From Bacillus sp. SM2101 (GTDB lineage Bacteria > Bacillota > Bacilli > Bacillales > SM2101), in NCBI RefSeq assembly GCF_018588585.1, contig NZ_JAEUFG010000010.1:124001-188000 (forward strand): DNA of 64,000 nucleotides, in the 5' to 3' direction. The first letter of the stretch is position 1, and each line of letters opens with the position of its first letter. Position numbers and translations under genes: made by a program. Under the pieces are notes generated by a model. That model saw only the letters and a list, made by a program, of their open reading frames with translations, searched no databases and was not told the origin of the DNA. This document shows positions 18,423-27,290 of this stretch, piece by piece.

Positions 18423-18684
18423 TGGAGGAGCATGGTTTCTTTTAGAGGAGATTTAACAAGGATGAGAAAATAAACCAATTTAGTAATTTGGCAGTCGTGG
18501 TCAAGGACTTTTCTATTAAAAAAGTTTCATCACCTTAAGGCATCATTTTATGTAATGAGTTCAGCTAAACAAGCTTTAAGCTATCGTTAAAAAGAAGAAA
18601 AGATGTTGGAAACTTTTGTTGTATACCCGTAAATAATTAGAATGTATAAAAGTCTGTTAGAAATAACTATAAAGGAGTAGGCCT

Positions 18685-19950
18685 ATGGTGGAAAAAAGAC
18701 AATTAACACCAGTATTAGAAGCTGTTAGTAAGGTTATGACACATGCTAAGCATGGTGAAATAGAAGAAGTATCAATAGATGATTGCTATGGTCGTTTTCT
18801 TGCAGAAACGATTGTTGCAGATCACGATGTACCACATTTTGATCGCTCTGCTTTTGATGGCTTTGCGATACGAGCAGTAGATTCCATACATGCGAATCAA
18901 CATAATCTTATTGAATTTGAAGTGGTTGAAGAAATAGGTGCTGGGCAGGTAGCATCAGAGACATTAACAGAAGGTCAAGCGATACGAATTATGACCGGAG
19001 CACGAATGCCTTCGACTGCAGACGCGATTGTAATGCTCGAATTAACTAAGCAATACGAACGTGATGGAAAAAAGTATATGTCTATAAAGCGACCTTTTAA
19101 AGAAGGTGATAACGTTTCTTTTAAAGGTGAAGACACAAAAAAAGGTACTGTATTAGTTGAAAAAGGACATGTTATAAATCCAGGTATAAAAGCGTTATTA
19201 GCTACATTTGGTTATAGTACTGTAAAAGTAGGAAAAAAACCAAAAGTAGGTGTGTTTGCAACAGGGTCAGAACTACTTGATGTAGATATGCCTCTAGAGC
19301 CAGGAAAAATAAGAAATAGTAATTCCTACATGATCTGCGATCAAATAGAACGTTGTGGTGGAGAGGCCGTTTATCTTGGAAAGCTCATGGATGATTTTCA
19401 ATCATGTTACGAGGCGATGAAAAATGCACTTCAACATGTTGATATTCTTATTACCACAGGCGGTGTTTCTATAGGAGACTTTGATTACATACAAGAAATT
19501 TATAACAAGCTAGGAGCTGAACTCCTTTTCAACAAAATTTCAATGCGACCAGGCAGTGTGACTTCAGTTGCACAGTTAAATGGTCAGCTATTATTTGGCT
19601 TATCTGGGAATCCATCAGCCTGTTATGTTGGTTTTGAACTATATGCTCGTCCAATCATAAGGAGCCTATTATTTTCAGCACGTCCACACCTTCAAAAAAT
19701 TCAAGCTACGCTTAATGAAGACTTCCCTAAAGCTAATCCTTTCACGAGATTTGTAAGGAGTAAGCTGTCATACCATGAAGGAAAAGTTTTTGTAGCACCG
19801 AGTGGTTTAGATAAATCAAATGTAGTTGTTTCTTTAGCTTCTACGAATGCGTTAATGATGTTACCAGGTGGCACTAGAGGATTTCAAAAAGGAATGCTGG
19901 TAGACGTGTTGTTACTTGAAGATCAAGAAGGTTGTCAATGGCCGTGGTGA
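18685..19950 (+). CDS. moeA: Molybdopterin molybdotransferase
   Basis: MoeA inserts molybdate into adenylylated molybdopterin. The 421-residue protein has the normal MoeA architecture: N-terminal segment with FDRSAFDGFAIRA, IMTGARMPSTADAIVMLE, then the MoCF-binding domain with ATGSELLD, TTGGVSIGDFDYI and LSGNPSACYVGFELY, and a small C-terminal domain. ATG at 18685 follows AAAGGAG. It is the first gene of moeA-mobB-moaE-moaD, whose members overlap or nearly touch. No moco riboswitch was recognised in the 262-bp gap upstream. Confidence 0.96.
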   Translation: MVEKRQLTPVLEAVSKVMTHAKHGEIEEVSIDDCYGRFLAETIVADHDVPHFDRSAFDGFAIRAVDSIHANQHNLIEFEVVEEIGAGQVASETLTEGQAIRIMTGARMPSTADAIVMLELTKQYERDGKKYMSIKRPFKEGDNVSFKGEDTKKGTVLVEKGHVINPGIKALLATFGYSTVKVGKKPKVGVFATGSELLDVDMPLEPGKIRNSNSYMICDQIERCGGEAVYLGKLMDDFQSCYEAMKNALQHVDILITTGGVSIGDFDYIQEIYNKLGAELLFNKISMRPGSVTSVAQLNGQLLFGLSGNPSACYVGFELYARPIIRSLLFSARPHLQKIQATLNEDFPKANPFTRFVRSKLSYHEGKVFVAPSGLDKSNVVVSLASTNALMMLPGGTRGFQKGMLVDVLLLEDQEGCQWPW

Positions 19951-20471
19951 ATACACCAGTAATTTTACAAATAGTAGGGTATCAAAATAGTGGGAAAACC
20001 ACTTTAGTTGAACGCTTTGTGCATGAATCAGTCAAACAAAGTTTAAAGGTTGGCACAATTAAACATCACGGACACGGTGGCAAACCAAAGGCAAATGATG
20101 TAGGGAAAGACACATATCGTCACCGGCAAGCTGGTGCAGTCATAACTGGGGTTGAGGGGGAAGGGACTGTTCACATTCATATTGAAAATGTCGAAACTTC
20201 CTTGAAGCAATTACTACACATGTATAATCCATTTGGCCTAGACATCATTTTTGTAGAGGGTTATAAACAAGCACAATTTCCGAAAATTGTTTTGTTACGG
20301 TCTGTAGAAGATATCCATTTATGTAACGAATTAACGAACGTGTTAGCTATTATAAAATGGTTCGATCATCATCAATTTGATGAGATTCCATATAAAGTGT
20401 TCAATATTGGTGAGCATGAAAAATATATTCCGACGATTTTACAAAATGTGAGGAGACGACATGGACAATAA
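19938..20471 (+). CDS. mobB: Molybdopterin-guanine dinucleotide biosynthesis protein B
   Basis: A 177-residue P-loop GTPase with Walker A GYQNSGKTT near residue 13 and IKHHGHGGKP downstream, both typical of MobB. It is thought to help deliver GTP or cofactor in making bis-MGD for enzymes such as nitrate reductase. It overlaps the end of moeA by 13 bp. ATG at 19938 has AAGAAGG upstream; a TTG two codons earlier is less likely. It overlaps moaE by 11 bp. mobA is not present here. Confidence 0.93.
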   Translation: MAVVNTPVILQIVGYQNSGKTTLVERFVHESVKQSLKVGTIKHHGHGGKPKANDVGKDTYRHRQAGAVITGVEGEGTVHIHIENVETSLKQLLHMYNPFGLDIIFVEGYKQAQFPKIVLLRSVEDIHLCNELTNVLAIIKWFDHHQFDEIPYKVFNIGEHEKYIPTILQNVRRRHGQ

Positions 20472-20934
20472 AAATTTTTCATTGACTGAAGATCCAATTC
20501 GAGTTCAAGAATTAATAGATAAAGTAGTTAGGCGTGAAGCAGGAGCGGTAACTACTTTCATCGGTACAGTGAGAGAGTTTACAAAGGGAAAGCGAACTTT
20601 ATTTTTACAATATGAATCATATGTTACGATGGCTGAAAAAAAACTAGCACAAATAGGTGAAGAAATAACAGAGAAATGGCCTGATGCTAAAGTAGCGATC
20701 ACTCATCGAATCGGTAGGTTAGAAATATCAGACATTGCAGTGGTCATTGCTGTATCAACACCTCACAGAAAAGATGCTTATGAGGCGAATGAGTATGCGA
20801 TTGAACGTATAAAGCAAATTGTTCCTATTTGGAAAAAAGAGCATTGGGAAAATGGTGAAAAATGGATTGGAGATCAACTGGAACAAAATGAATACCCAAC
20901 AGGACAACCTGAGGAGGAGCATATCAATGATTAA
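20461..20934 (+). CDS. moaE: Molybdopterin synthase catalytic subunit
   Basis: MoaE (157 residues) joins two thiocarboxylated MoaD molecules to precursor Z-derived cPMP, giving molybdopterin. Family features visible are GAVTTFIGTVREFTKGK, the ITHRIGRLEISDIAVVIAVS block and the C-terminal VPIWKKEHWENGEKWIGD, whose lysines belong to the active site. The start follows a GTGAGGAG ribosome site. It overlaps mobB upstream and moaD downstream by a few bases. Confidence 0.95.
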   Translation: MDNKNFSLTEDPIRVQELIDKVVRREAGAVTTFIGTVREFTKGKRTLFLQYESYVTMAEKKLAQIGEEITEKWPDAKVAITHRIGRLEISDIAVVIAVSTPHRKDAYEANEYAIERIKQIVPIWKKEHWENGEKWIGDQLEQNEYPTGQPEEEHIND

Positions 20935-21160
20935 AGTTTTACTTTTTGCACATTTGCAGGATGAGGTAGGTAAAGAAACGATAACGATAGATAAGGCACC
21001 TCTAACAATTGCTGAATTAAAAGTATTGCTATCAGACCAATTTGAACTACAAAATGTAGAACAATTAATGTTTGCTATAAATGAAGAGTATGCACAAGTG
21101 AATGATGTCATCCAAGCAGGGGATATTGTTGCACTTATTCCACCTGTAAGCGGAGGGTGA
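20927..21160 (+). CDS. moaD: Molybdopterin synthase sulfur carrier subunit
   Basis: A 77-residue ubiquitin-like protein ending in PPVSGG. The terminal Gly-Gly is adenylated and thiocarboxylated to give sulfur to MoaE. ATG at 20927 is preceded by GAGGAGGAGC and lies inside the last codons of moaE (8-bp overlap). Longer in-frame starts within moaE would give an unrelated extension and were not used. The gene closes the moeA-mobB-moaE-moaD operon and is followed by a terminator. Confidence 0.93.
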   Translation: MIKVLLFAHLQDEVGKETITIDKAPLTIAELKVLLSDQFELQNVEQLMFAINEEYAQVNDVIQAGDIVALIPPVSGG

Positions 21161-21185
21161 AAATAAAGATTATATTAACCACCAG

Positions 21186-21219
21186 AAAAAGTGAGTCGAC
21201 TGATGACTCACTTTTTTGT
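21186..21219 (+). terminator. Terminator after moaD
   Basis: AAAAAGTGAGTC pairs with GACTCACTTTTT around a 7-base loop and ends in a T-run. Confidence 0.85.
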
Positions 21220-21735
21220 TAGCCAATATTTCATCAGTGTTATGTTGATTAACCTTCTCTAATAAAGCATTATCCTTACATTTATAATGAGAATTCAGAA
21301 AATGTACAAATGATAGAGATATATAATACGCTATACTCTGTTTTAGAGGAACATTTTGGAATGTACATTAAAAAAGGGGAAGAAAGTGAGTTGGAAAATG
21401 AAAAAGGATAATTAGATATAACTTATTTTACTTATCTATTTTAGTGTATCAGGATATTCGTATACATTATGTAGTGAGAAAAAATACTAATGGATTTTTT
21501 ATAACGAAATCTCAGATTATAGCCGTAGAGCCAGTATTGTTGCTCTATCTAATATTACTTTAATCTTTCCATAAATTATTTTGGTTGAACTGAGCCAAAA
21601 TGATACAAGTAGTGAAGAATTCTGAATAACTTCTGACATTGAAACGGCATCAAGTGAAGAAGTACTCGAAGCTTATTAAAATATTATAATTGGGGTTTTA
21701 CATCTTTTGAACGATTAGGGAAAGGAGGGAGAAGG
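21220..21735. other. Intergenic region with decayed-looking sequence
   Basis: Short open stretches are interrupted by stops. One 33-residue stretch begins at an ATG near 21311 (starting MIEIYNTLYSVLEEHF) and another near 21636. They may be remnants of a lost gene but no family is recognisable. No promoter or repeat copy was found. Confidence 0.35.
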
Positions 21736-22241
21736 ATGAAGTTTAGCTGGAAAAATCTTATTATTATAGTCATTTTAACTAACTTAGCTACCTTTTATTG
21801 TGTTAAGGTTTTTTTTCCAACAACAGTTATAAAAAATAATTATCTATTTAAACTCGCAGGTAAGGGTGAGTATTGGGAGGTGAAAGATTATCAAATTGCA
21901 TGGAAATCTAATAAAGGAGCAATTGAAGGTAGCGAAGAAATAACCTATCTGGGAGATCCTCAGCAACTAGAAGGAAAAATTGAAGTAAAAGTATATGATT
22001 ATTTTAGAGATGCATTGTACCTCACAGTGTAGGAGAAACAGATGCGGAACAGTTTGTGAAATATGTCTCAATTAAAAGAGGTGGTGGAGGGGCTTATCCT
22101 GATAATAGCCTGTCTTTTGAAGATATTATGGAGCAAACTATTTTTGAATTTAGCTGGAGAACCAAAGATGGAAAAAATCATAAAGAGAAAGTTAAGTTGG
22201 AATTAGATTATGACCAACGATATATAAACCATATAAAATGA
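21736..22241 (+). pseudogene. Frameshifted small membrane-anchored protein
   Basis: The first reading frame starts at ATG 21736 behind AAAGGAGGGAG and gives an N-terminal hydrophobic helix (NLIIIVILTNLATFYCVKVF) followed by a soluble part, stopping at 22032. A second frame, open from before 22032 and continuing VGETDAEQFVKYVSIKRGG to the stop at 22241, looks like its continuation. Joined by one frameshift near 22010-22030, the product would be about 167 residues with a signal anchor. The family is not recognised. It could be a real pseudogene, a sequencing error or two small genes. Confidence 0.5.
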
Positions 22242-22286
22242 ACAATCCAACCATTTCTAATGAGCTATTTATCTACACGAAAACAA

Positions 22287-22328
22287 ATCCAATACTCCCA
22301 TGAAAGAATGAGTCTGGGGTTATTGGAT
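22287..22328. terminator. Hairpin between convergent genes
   Basis: ATCCAATA pairs with TATTGGAT, extended by TCCCA/TGGGG pairs. It sits in the 120-bp convergent gap. There is no clear U-tract, so terminator function is tentative. Confidence 0.4.
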
Positions 22329-22364
22329 CGAGAATTTTACGACTATATTATAGGAAGATATTTC

Positions 22365-24089
22365 TTACATATAATGGGTTTGCTCTTTTATAGCATAGTT
22401 TTTTATTTTTTCATAAAGCGTGGAGCGACTAATTCCTAACAAATGAGCGGCTTTAGTTCGATTACCGTTTGTTTGGATAAGCGCTTGAATGATCAGTGAT
22501 TTTTCAGACTCTTTCAGTAGATTTTTTTGATTAGTAAAATATCCATTATTAAAGCTATGAAAAGTAGGTTGTGTTTGTTGAAGTCCATGTGTAAGCTCTT
22601 CAAATTGAATATGTAGTGGCTCAATCCATTTTGTATTAGTAAAGTGATAAGCTCGTTCAATAATATTCTCAAGTTGTCGTACATTGCCTGGCCAATCATA
22701 TTGTTGAAGCTTTTCAATGCCACCGTTTGAAATACCAACGATAGTGCGCTTTGTTTTGGCATTACATTTTTCAATGAAGTGATTACATAGTAAAGGGATG
22801 TCCTCCATACGTTCATTTAAAGGAGGGATATGGAGTTGAATGACATTTATTCGATAGTATAAATCTTCTCTAAAATTTCCTTTAGCTATTAACTCAATTA
22901 AATTCTTATTTGTAGCTGCTATAATTCTCACGTCAACCTTGATCGTTTTTGTGCCACCAACTCTTTCAAACTCTCTTTCTTGTAAAACACGTAATAGCTT
23001 TGCTTGGAGAGATAAGGGCATATCACCTATTTCATCTAAAAACAGGGTACCTTCATGGGCTAATTCAAATTTACCTGGTTTTCCTCCTTTTTTCGCACCA
23101 GTAAAGGCACCAGAAGTATAGCCGAAAATCTCTGCTTCTAACAGCTCTTCAGGAATGGCTGCACAGTTAATTTTGATGAATTTCCCTTTTCTACCTGATG
23201 AAAAATGGATACCATCTGCTATTAATTCTTTCCCTGTGCCACTTTTTCCAGAAATTAGAATAGTAGAAAACGATTGTGCGGCTATTAGTGCTTGTTGTTT
23301 TAAGTCTTCCATTCTTTCACTTCGAGAAATAATGTGTGTAAAATAATTTGCGCTTTGTTTCGTAGATACTAAATCTCTAGCAACCTGCTCATAATCAGTA
23401 ATATCCTTTAAAACTACCATTCCCCCAGTCACTGTTTGCCATTGTAGCAGAGGAATAAAAGAAGCAATCACTGATGTTGTACCTATCGATAGTTGCTTAT
23501 GCTTAATAATGGTCTTAGATTGAATTGTAGATTTTAAATAATTTGAAATTGCTGGAGAGATTTCTTCAATAGAGTGATTTATAAGTTGGTTTTTTTCATA
23601 GTTAAGGATATTAGTTGCAGATGTGTTAACGGATGTAATTGTGAGATGTAAGTTAACAGAGATAACGGACTCTTCTAAGTTATTAATTAATAAATTGAGA
23701 CGTTCTGTTAAGCTTTGACTTTCTGTTATTAATCCTCGAATGAGTTCAGACTTTGTAAGTACGCCTACCACTCTTTGTTGATCGTTTAGAACGATGGCAT
23801 GACCAACATTTTCTTGCACTAGCAAGTCTTTTGCATAATATACATTATCATTTTCATTAAGTGTTACTACGTTTTTTTTTATGTATGGAGTGATTTCTTT
23901 TGCTAAATCTCCTGAATCAAGTAAACAACGATAGAGGGAATATTTGGTGACAATTCCTACGAATTTTTTGTTATTTAATACGCAAGCGATATCCTGACGA
24001 AAGTGTAAAAAAGCTTGAAGAACTTCACGAACGGAGCTCGTAGGTACTACTTTGATAAATTGAAATGAAGTGATTTGACGAATTTCTAT
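22365..24089 (-). CDS. Sigma-54-dependent activator with CBS pair, PAS, AAA+ and Fis-type HTH
   Basis: Domain order: two CBS repeats (about 1-125), a PAS-like domain (about 130-240), a sigma-54 interaction AAA+ domain (about 255-490) and a Fis-type HTH ending LLGISRSTLYEKIKNY. The AAA+ part has Walker A GKSGTGKE, the GAFTGA loop that contacts sigma-54, LFLDEIGDMP and RVGGTKTIKVDVRI. The first ATG/GTG/TTG codon in frame is TTG at 23825, which would cut the first CBS repeat. Open CBS-like sequence continues about 89 codons upstream. I propose a rare ATA start at 24089, 8 nt after AAAAGGGGG, or ATT at 24083; a frame error is also possible. It is divergent from the acyl-CoA cluster and its likely activator. 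Confidence 0.82.
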   Translation of the reverse strand: MEIRQITSFQFIKVVPTSSVREVLQAFLHFRQDIACVLNNKKFVGIVTKYSLYRCLLDSGDLAKEITPYIKKNVVTLNENDNVYYAKDLLVQENVGHAIVLNDQQRVVGVLTKSELIRGLITESQSLTERLNLLINNLEESVISVNLHLTITSVNTSATNILNYEKNQLINHSIEEISPAISNYLKSTIQSKTIIKHKQLSIGTTSVIASFIPLLQWQTVTGGMVVLKDITDYEQVARDLVSTKQSANYFTHIISRSERMEDLKQQALIAAQSFSTILISGKSGTGKELIADGIHFSSGRKGKFIKINCAAIPEELLEAEIFGYTSGAFTGAKKGGKPGKFELAHEGTLFLDEIGDMPLSLQAKLLRVLQEREFERVGGTKTIKVDVRIIAATNKNLIELIAKGNFREDLYYRINVIQLHIPPLNERMEDIPLLCNHFIEKCNAKTKRTIVGISNGGIEKLQQYDWPGNVRQLENIIERAYHFTNTKWIEPLHIQFEELTHGLQQTQPTFHSFNNGYFTNQKNLLKESEKSLIIQALIQTNGNRTKAAHLLGISRSTLYEKIKNYAIKEQTHYM

Positions 24090-24278
24090 AAGGATAACCC
24101 CCTTTTCCGTATGTTGTAATTGTATTAAAAAAATTTTGAATATTCAACACATTTGTCCGGTTTCTGTACAGTCGTAAGTTACTACGGACATATGTAACGA
24201 TGCTAACAGCAATATATAATCGATATTTTCTAAGGAATATTTGTGTATGAAATTCCGTCGTATGAGTTAAGTACACCA

Positions 24279-24630
24279 CATTTATGGATCAAATACTTAG
24301 TTATATGGGTCAAATTACAATATTTACGGGTCAAAAACTCAGTTATATGGGTCAAATTACAATATTTACGGGTCAAAAATTCAGTTATATGTGTCAAATT
24401 ACAATATTTACGGGTCAAAAATTCAGTTATATGTGTCAAATTACAATATTGACGGGTCAAAGACTCAGTTATATGGGTCAAATTACAATATTTACGGGTC
24501 AAAAATTCAATTATATGGGTCAAATTACAATATTGACGGGTCAAAAATTCAGTTATATGTGTCAAATTACAATATTTACGGGTCAAAAATTCAATTATAT
24601 GAGCTAAATCACTATATTTATCGGTCAAAT
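24279..24630. repeat. 42-bp tandem array of 21-bp GGGTCAAA half-units
   Basis: Eight units begin at 24301, 24343, 24385, 24427, 24469, 24511, 24553 and 24595 (period exactly 42). Each unit has two related halves, TTATATGGGTCAAATTACAA and ATTTACGGGTCAAAAACTCA, so GGGTCAAA or a variant recurs every 21 bp from 24286 to 24622 (17 positions). The 21-bp step is two helical turns, putting all motifs on one DNA face. Outer copies are most diverged. The array ends 17 bp before the sigma-54 promoter. All motifs point the same way, with no spacers as in CRISPR. Confidence 0.95.
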
Positions 24631-24647
24631 TCATTGATTTACTTATT

Positions 24648-24663
24648 TGGCACAACATTTGCA
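24648..24663 (+). promoter_or_regulatory. Sigma-54 (-24/-12) promoter
   Basis: TGGCAC-AACAT-TTGCA matches the sigma-54 consensus TGGCAC-N5-TTGCW exactly, with the invariant GG and GC 12 bp apart. The predicted start is near 24674, 58 bp before the first gene of the acyl-CoA cluster. A sigma-54 activator gene lies divergently upstream. Confidence 0.93.
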
Positions 24664-24731
24664 TAAAGCTATTTGTAGGATTTCTTTTATATTCATCTAC
24701 TTATTTTTCTTGCTTATAAGGGGGCTAATTA

Positions 24732-26261
24732 ATGAGAGAAGATTATGAGCTATATTTGAGAGAAAAAGAAAGAATTTTAAAAGGTGGGAAAGAAAAATAT
24801 CATCAGTATAACGCAAATAAAGGCAAAATGTTCGTTCGAAGTAGGTTATCGAAGCTATTTGACGAGGGGTCAATCGTTGAGGACGGATTATTTGCCAATG
24901 CGGAGGAACCTGAATTACCTGCTGACGCTTGTATTACTGGTATAGGTAAGATTAACGGGAGAACGGTATGTTTTTTGGCTGCCGATTCAACAGTAAAAGC
25001 AGGGTCATGGGGACCAAAATCAGTCGAGAAGAATATACGAATTCAAGAAAAAGCGATGGAACTACAAGTGCCAATGTTATACCTTATTGATTCAGCAGGA
25101 GCTAGAATAACTGAGCAATTGGACGTTTTTCCTGGGAAAAGACAAGGTGGAAAGGTTTTTTATAACCAAATCCAAATGTCTGGATCCGTACCGCAAATAT
25201 GTATTTTATTTGGACCGTCACCAGCTGGTGCTGCCTATGTACCTGCTTTTTCTGATTTGGTTATTATGGTAGATCAAAATGCTTCAGCATATTTGGGATC
25301 TCCAAGGATGGTTGAAATGGCGATCGGTGAGAAAACGACGATGGATGAAATGGGTGGTGCGAAAATGCATTGCTCAGTGAGTGGACTTGGTGATGTTCTC
25401 GTTCAATCTGAAGATGAAGCGATCGAAACATGTAAGCAGTACTTAACATTTATGCCACAAAATTGGCAAGAAGTGCCGGAGGAGGGCGTAAGTAAAGAAC
25501 CAGTAAAAGGAAGAAAAATAGAAGAAATTATTCCTCAAAATGAAAACGTTCCTTTCGATATGTATGAACTGATTAATCAAGTAATTGACGAAGATAGCTG
25601 GTTTGAATATAAGAAGTTATTTGCACCAGAGCTCATAACTGGTTTTTGTAGGATTGGTGGAAAAGTAACTGGGTTAGTTGCAAACCAACCAAAGGTAAAA
25701 GGTGGCACCTTATTTGTAGATTCGCCAGACAAAGCAGCACGCTTTATAAAAATTTGTAATGCCTATAGTATTCCTCTGTTGTTTTTATCAGATGTTCCAG
25801 GCTATATGATTGGATCAAAAGTGGAAAGAAGCGGAATCATTAGGCATGGTGCAAAAATGATTTCTGCATTATCAGAAGCAACAGTTTCAAAAATTTGTGT
25901 CGTTGTAAGAAAGTGTTACGGTGCTGGATTATATGCGATGGCTGGACCTGCGTTTGGAACAGATGCAGTGTTAGCCCTGCCGAGTGGATCAATAGCTGTA
26001 ATGGGACCGCAGGCAGCTGTAAATGCAGTATATTTAAATAAAATACTCGAGCTTCCTGAAGAAGAACGCCAGGCTTTTGTTCAAGCTAAGCGAGAGGAAT
26101 ATGCAGAGAATATTAATATCCATAAGCTAGCTTCAGAGTTAATTATAGATGATTTAATCGGCTTTGAAGAGTTAAGATCGGCAGTTATTCGCAGGTTTGC
26201 ATTATATAAAACGAAAAAAGTACATGTGCCCGAAAAGAGAAACGCGATTCATCCAGTATAG
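24732..26261 (+). CDS. Acyl-CoA carboxylase carboxyltransferase (beta) subunit
   Basis: A 509-residue carboxyltransferase with both crotonase-type halves: the N-half motif LIDSAGARITEQ and FGPSPAGAAYVPAFSD, and the C-half DVPGYMIGSKVERSGIIRHGAK with MAGPAFGTDAVLALPSG. This is the subunit moving CO2 from biotin to an acyl-CoA (propionyl-, methylcrotonyl- or geranyl-CoA type; substrate not decidable). The gene directly follows the sigma-54 promoter. A separate biotin carrier gene lies two genes on, but no biotin carboxylase subunit gene is in the cluster. Confidence 0.9.
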   Translation: MREDYELYLREKERILKGGKEKYHQYNANKGKMFVRSRLSKLFDEGSIVEDGLFANAEEPELPADACITGIGKINGRTVCFLAADSTVKAGSWGPKSVEKNIRIQEKAMELQVPMLYLIDSAGARITEQLDVFPGKRQGGKVFYNQIQMSGSVPQICILFGPSPAGAAYVPAFSDLVIMVDQNASAYLGSPRMVEMAIGEKTTMDEMGGAKMHCSVSGLGDVLVQSEDEAIETCKQYLTFMPQNWQEVPEEGVSKEPVKGRKIEEIIPQNENVPFDMYELINQVIDEDSWFEYKKLFAPELITGFCRIGGKVTGLVANQPKVKGGTLFVDSPDKAARFIKICNAYSIPLLFLSDVPGYMIGSKVERSGIIRHGAKMISALSEATVSKICVVVRKCYGAGLYAMAGPAFGTDAVLALPSGSIAVMGPQAAVNAVYLNKILELPEEERQAFVQAKREEYAENINIHKLASELIIDDLIGFEELRSAVIRRFALYKTKKVHVPEKRNAIHPV

Positions 26262-26276
26262 AAAAGAGGTGTAATA

Positions 26277-27062
26277 GTGGAATTCCAAACAATTTTATAC
26301 GAAGTGAAAGAGCATATCGCAACGATTACTCTTAATCTACCTGAAGTGAGAAATCCATTAACAGAGAAGTTAGTTACAGAGCTTATCCAAGCGATAAAGC
26401 TAGCTGACTCAGATGAACAAGTTCAAGCCATGATTTTAACAGGGCGTGGAAAATCCTTCTCAGCAGGTGGAAATCTGAATGAATTTAAGCGGACTTCTGA
26501 AAAGGATGTTCCTACATTATATTTTGAAGGAAAAAGTAGTACAGAGTTATTTAAACTAGGTGCAACGGTACAAACACCGATGATTGCTGCTGTGAACGGT
26601 GCGGCACTTGGTGGTGGAACAGGTCTAGTTGCAATGTGCCATATAGCTATTGCATCCACTAGTGCAAAATTAGGCTTAACAGAGCTGAAGCTAGGTATTG
26701 TTCCATTTGTCATTTTGCCATGGGTAAGAAGAGCAGTAGGAAACCGTAAAGTAATGGAAATGATGCTTAAGGCAGAAGTGTTAACCGCTGAAGAAGCATG
26801 TAAATATCATTTAGTTCATCAAGTTGTGGAACCAGAGAGATTAGATGAAGAAGTCTGGAATACTGCAAAAATAATAGCATCTCATAGTCCACTTGCTGTA
26901 AAGCTAGCACTAGATTCATATTTTACGACTGAACAGATGGATTTTATGAAATCCTTTGATTATTTATCAAACTTAAGGCTTGTATCTTTTAAGAGTGAGG
27001 ACCTAAAAGAGGGTGCTTCAGCATTTTTAGAGAAACGAGTGCCCGATTGGAAAGGGGTATAA
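26277..27062 (+). CDS. Enoyl-CoA hydratase/isomerase family protein
   Basis: A 261-residue crotonase-fold enzyme with oxyanion-hole segments SFSAGGNLNEF (near residue 60) and AAVNGAALGGG (near 104), and the catalytic-glutamate region LGLTELKLGIVP near 140. It probably hydrates an unsaturated acyl-CoA made in the cluster; an AtuE-like hydration after carboxylation is one possibility given the AtuA-like neighbours. Start is GTG at 26277 after AAAGAGGTG. It is 15 bp after the carboxylase gene and 3 bp before the biotin carrier gene. Confidence 0.88.
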   Translation: MEFQTILYEVKEHIATITLNLPEVRNPLTEKLVTELIQAIKLADSDEQVQAMILTGRGKSFSAGGNLNEFKRTSEKDVPTLYFEGKSSTELFKLGATVQTPMIAAVNGAALGGGTGLVAMCHIAIASTSAKLGLTELKLGIVPFVILPWVRRAVGNRKVMEMMLKAEVLTAEEACKYHLVHQVVEPERLDEEVWNTAKIIASHSPLAVKLALDSYFTTEQMDFMKSFDYLSNLRLVSFKSEDLKEGASAFLEKRVPDWKGV

Positions 27063-27065
27063 ACA

Positions 27066-27278
27066 GTGAATTATGAAGCTCCTATAAGTGGGAATGTTTG
27101 GAAGGTTTTAGTGAAGGATGGCGATCATGTCCAAATTGGTGATGTTCTTATCATAATGGAATCTATGAAGATGGAAATTCCAATCGAAGCAACAGCTGAA
27201 GGGACAGTAAAAAAAGTAATAGCTAGTGAAACAGATTTTGTACAAGAAAGTGATATTGTTATAGAAATGGAAGACTAG
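27066..27278 (+). CDS. Biotin/lipoyl carrier protein (stand-alone biotin domain)
   Basis: This 70-residue protein consists only of a biotinyl domain, with the lysine in ESMKMEIP as the expected biotinylation site. It would act as the mobile arm between a biotin carboxylase and the carboxyltransferase encoded at 24732. Start GTG at 27066 follows AAAGGGGT that overlaps the previous stop. Alpha subunits normally carry this domain fused to biotin carboxylase; here it is separate. Confidence 0.92.
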   Translation: MNYEAPISGNVWKVLVKDGDHVQIGDVLIIMESMKMEIPIEATAEGTVKKVIASETDFVQESDIVIEMED

Positions 27279-27290
27279 GGAGGTGGTTAT

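Noticed and set aside
24279-24630. CRISPR array
   Set aside because: Units are contiguous with a strict 42-bp period and no variable spacers; no cas genes are present.
24230-24664. Several overlapping reading frames on both strands with 14-residue repeats
   Set aside because: The 42-bp period is divisible by three and the unit lacks stops in several frames, so long open frames arise by chance. No ribosome site; the array is better read as DNA-level repeats.
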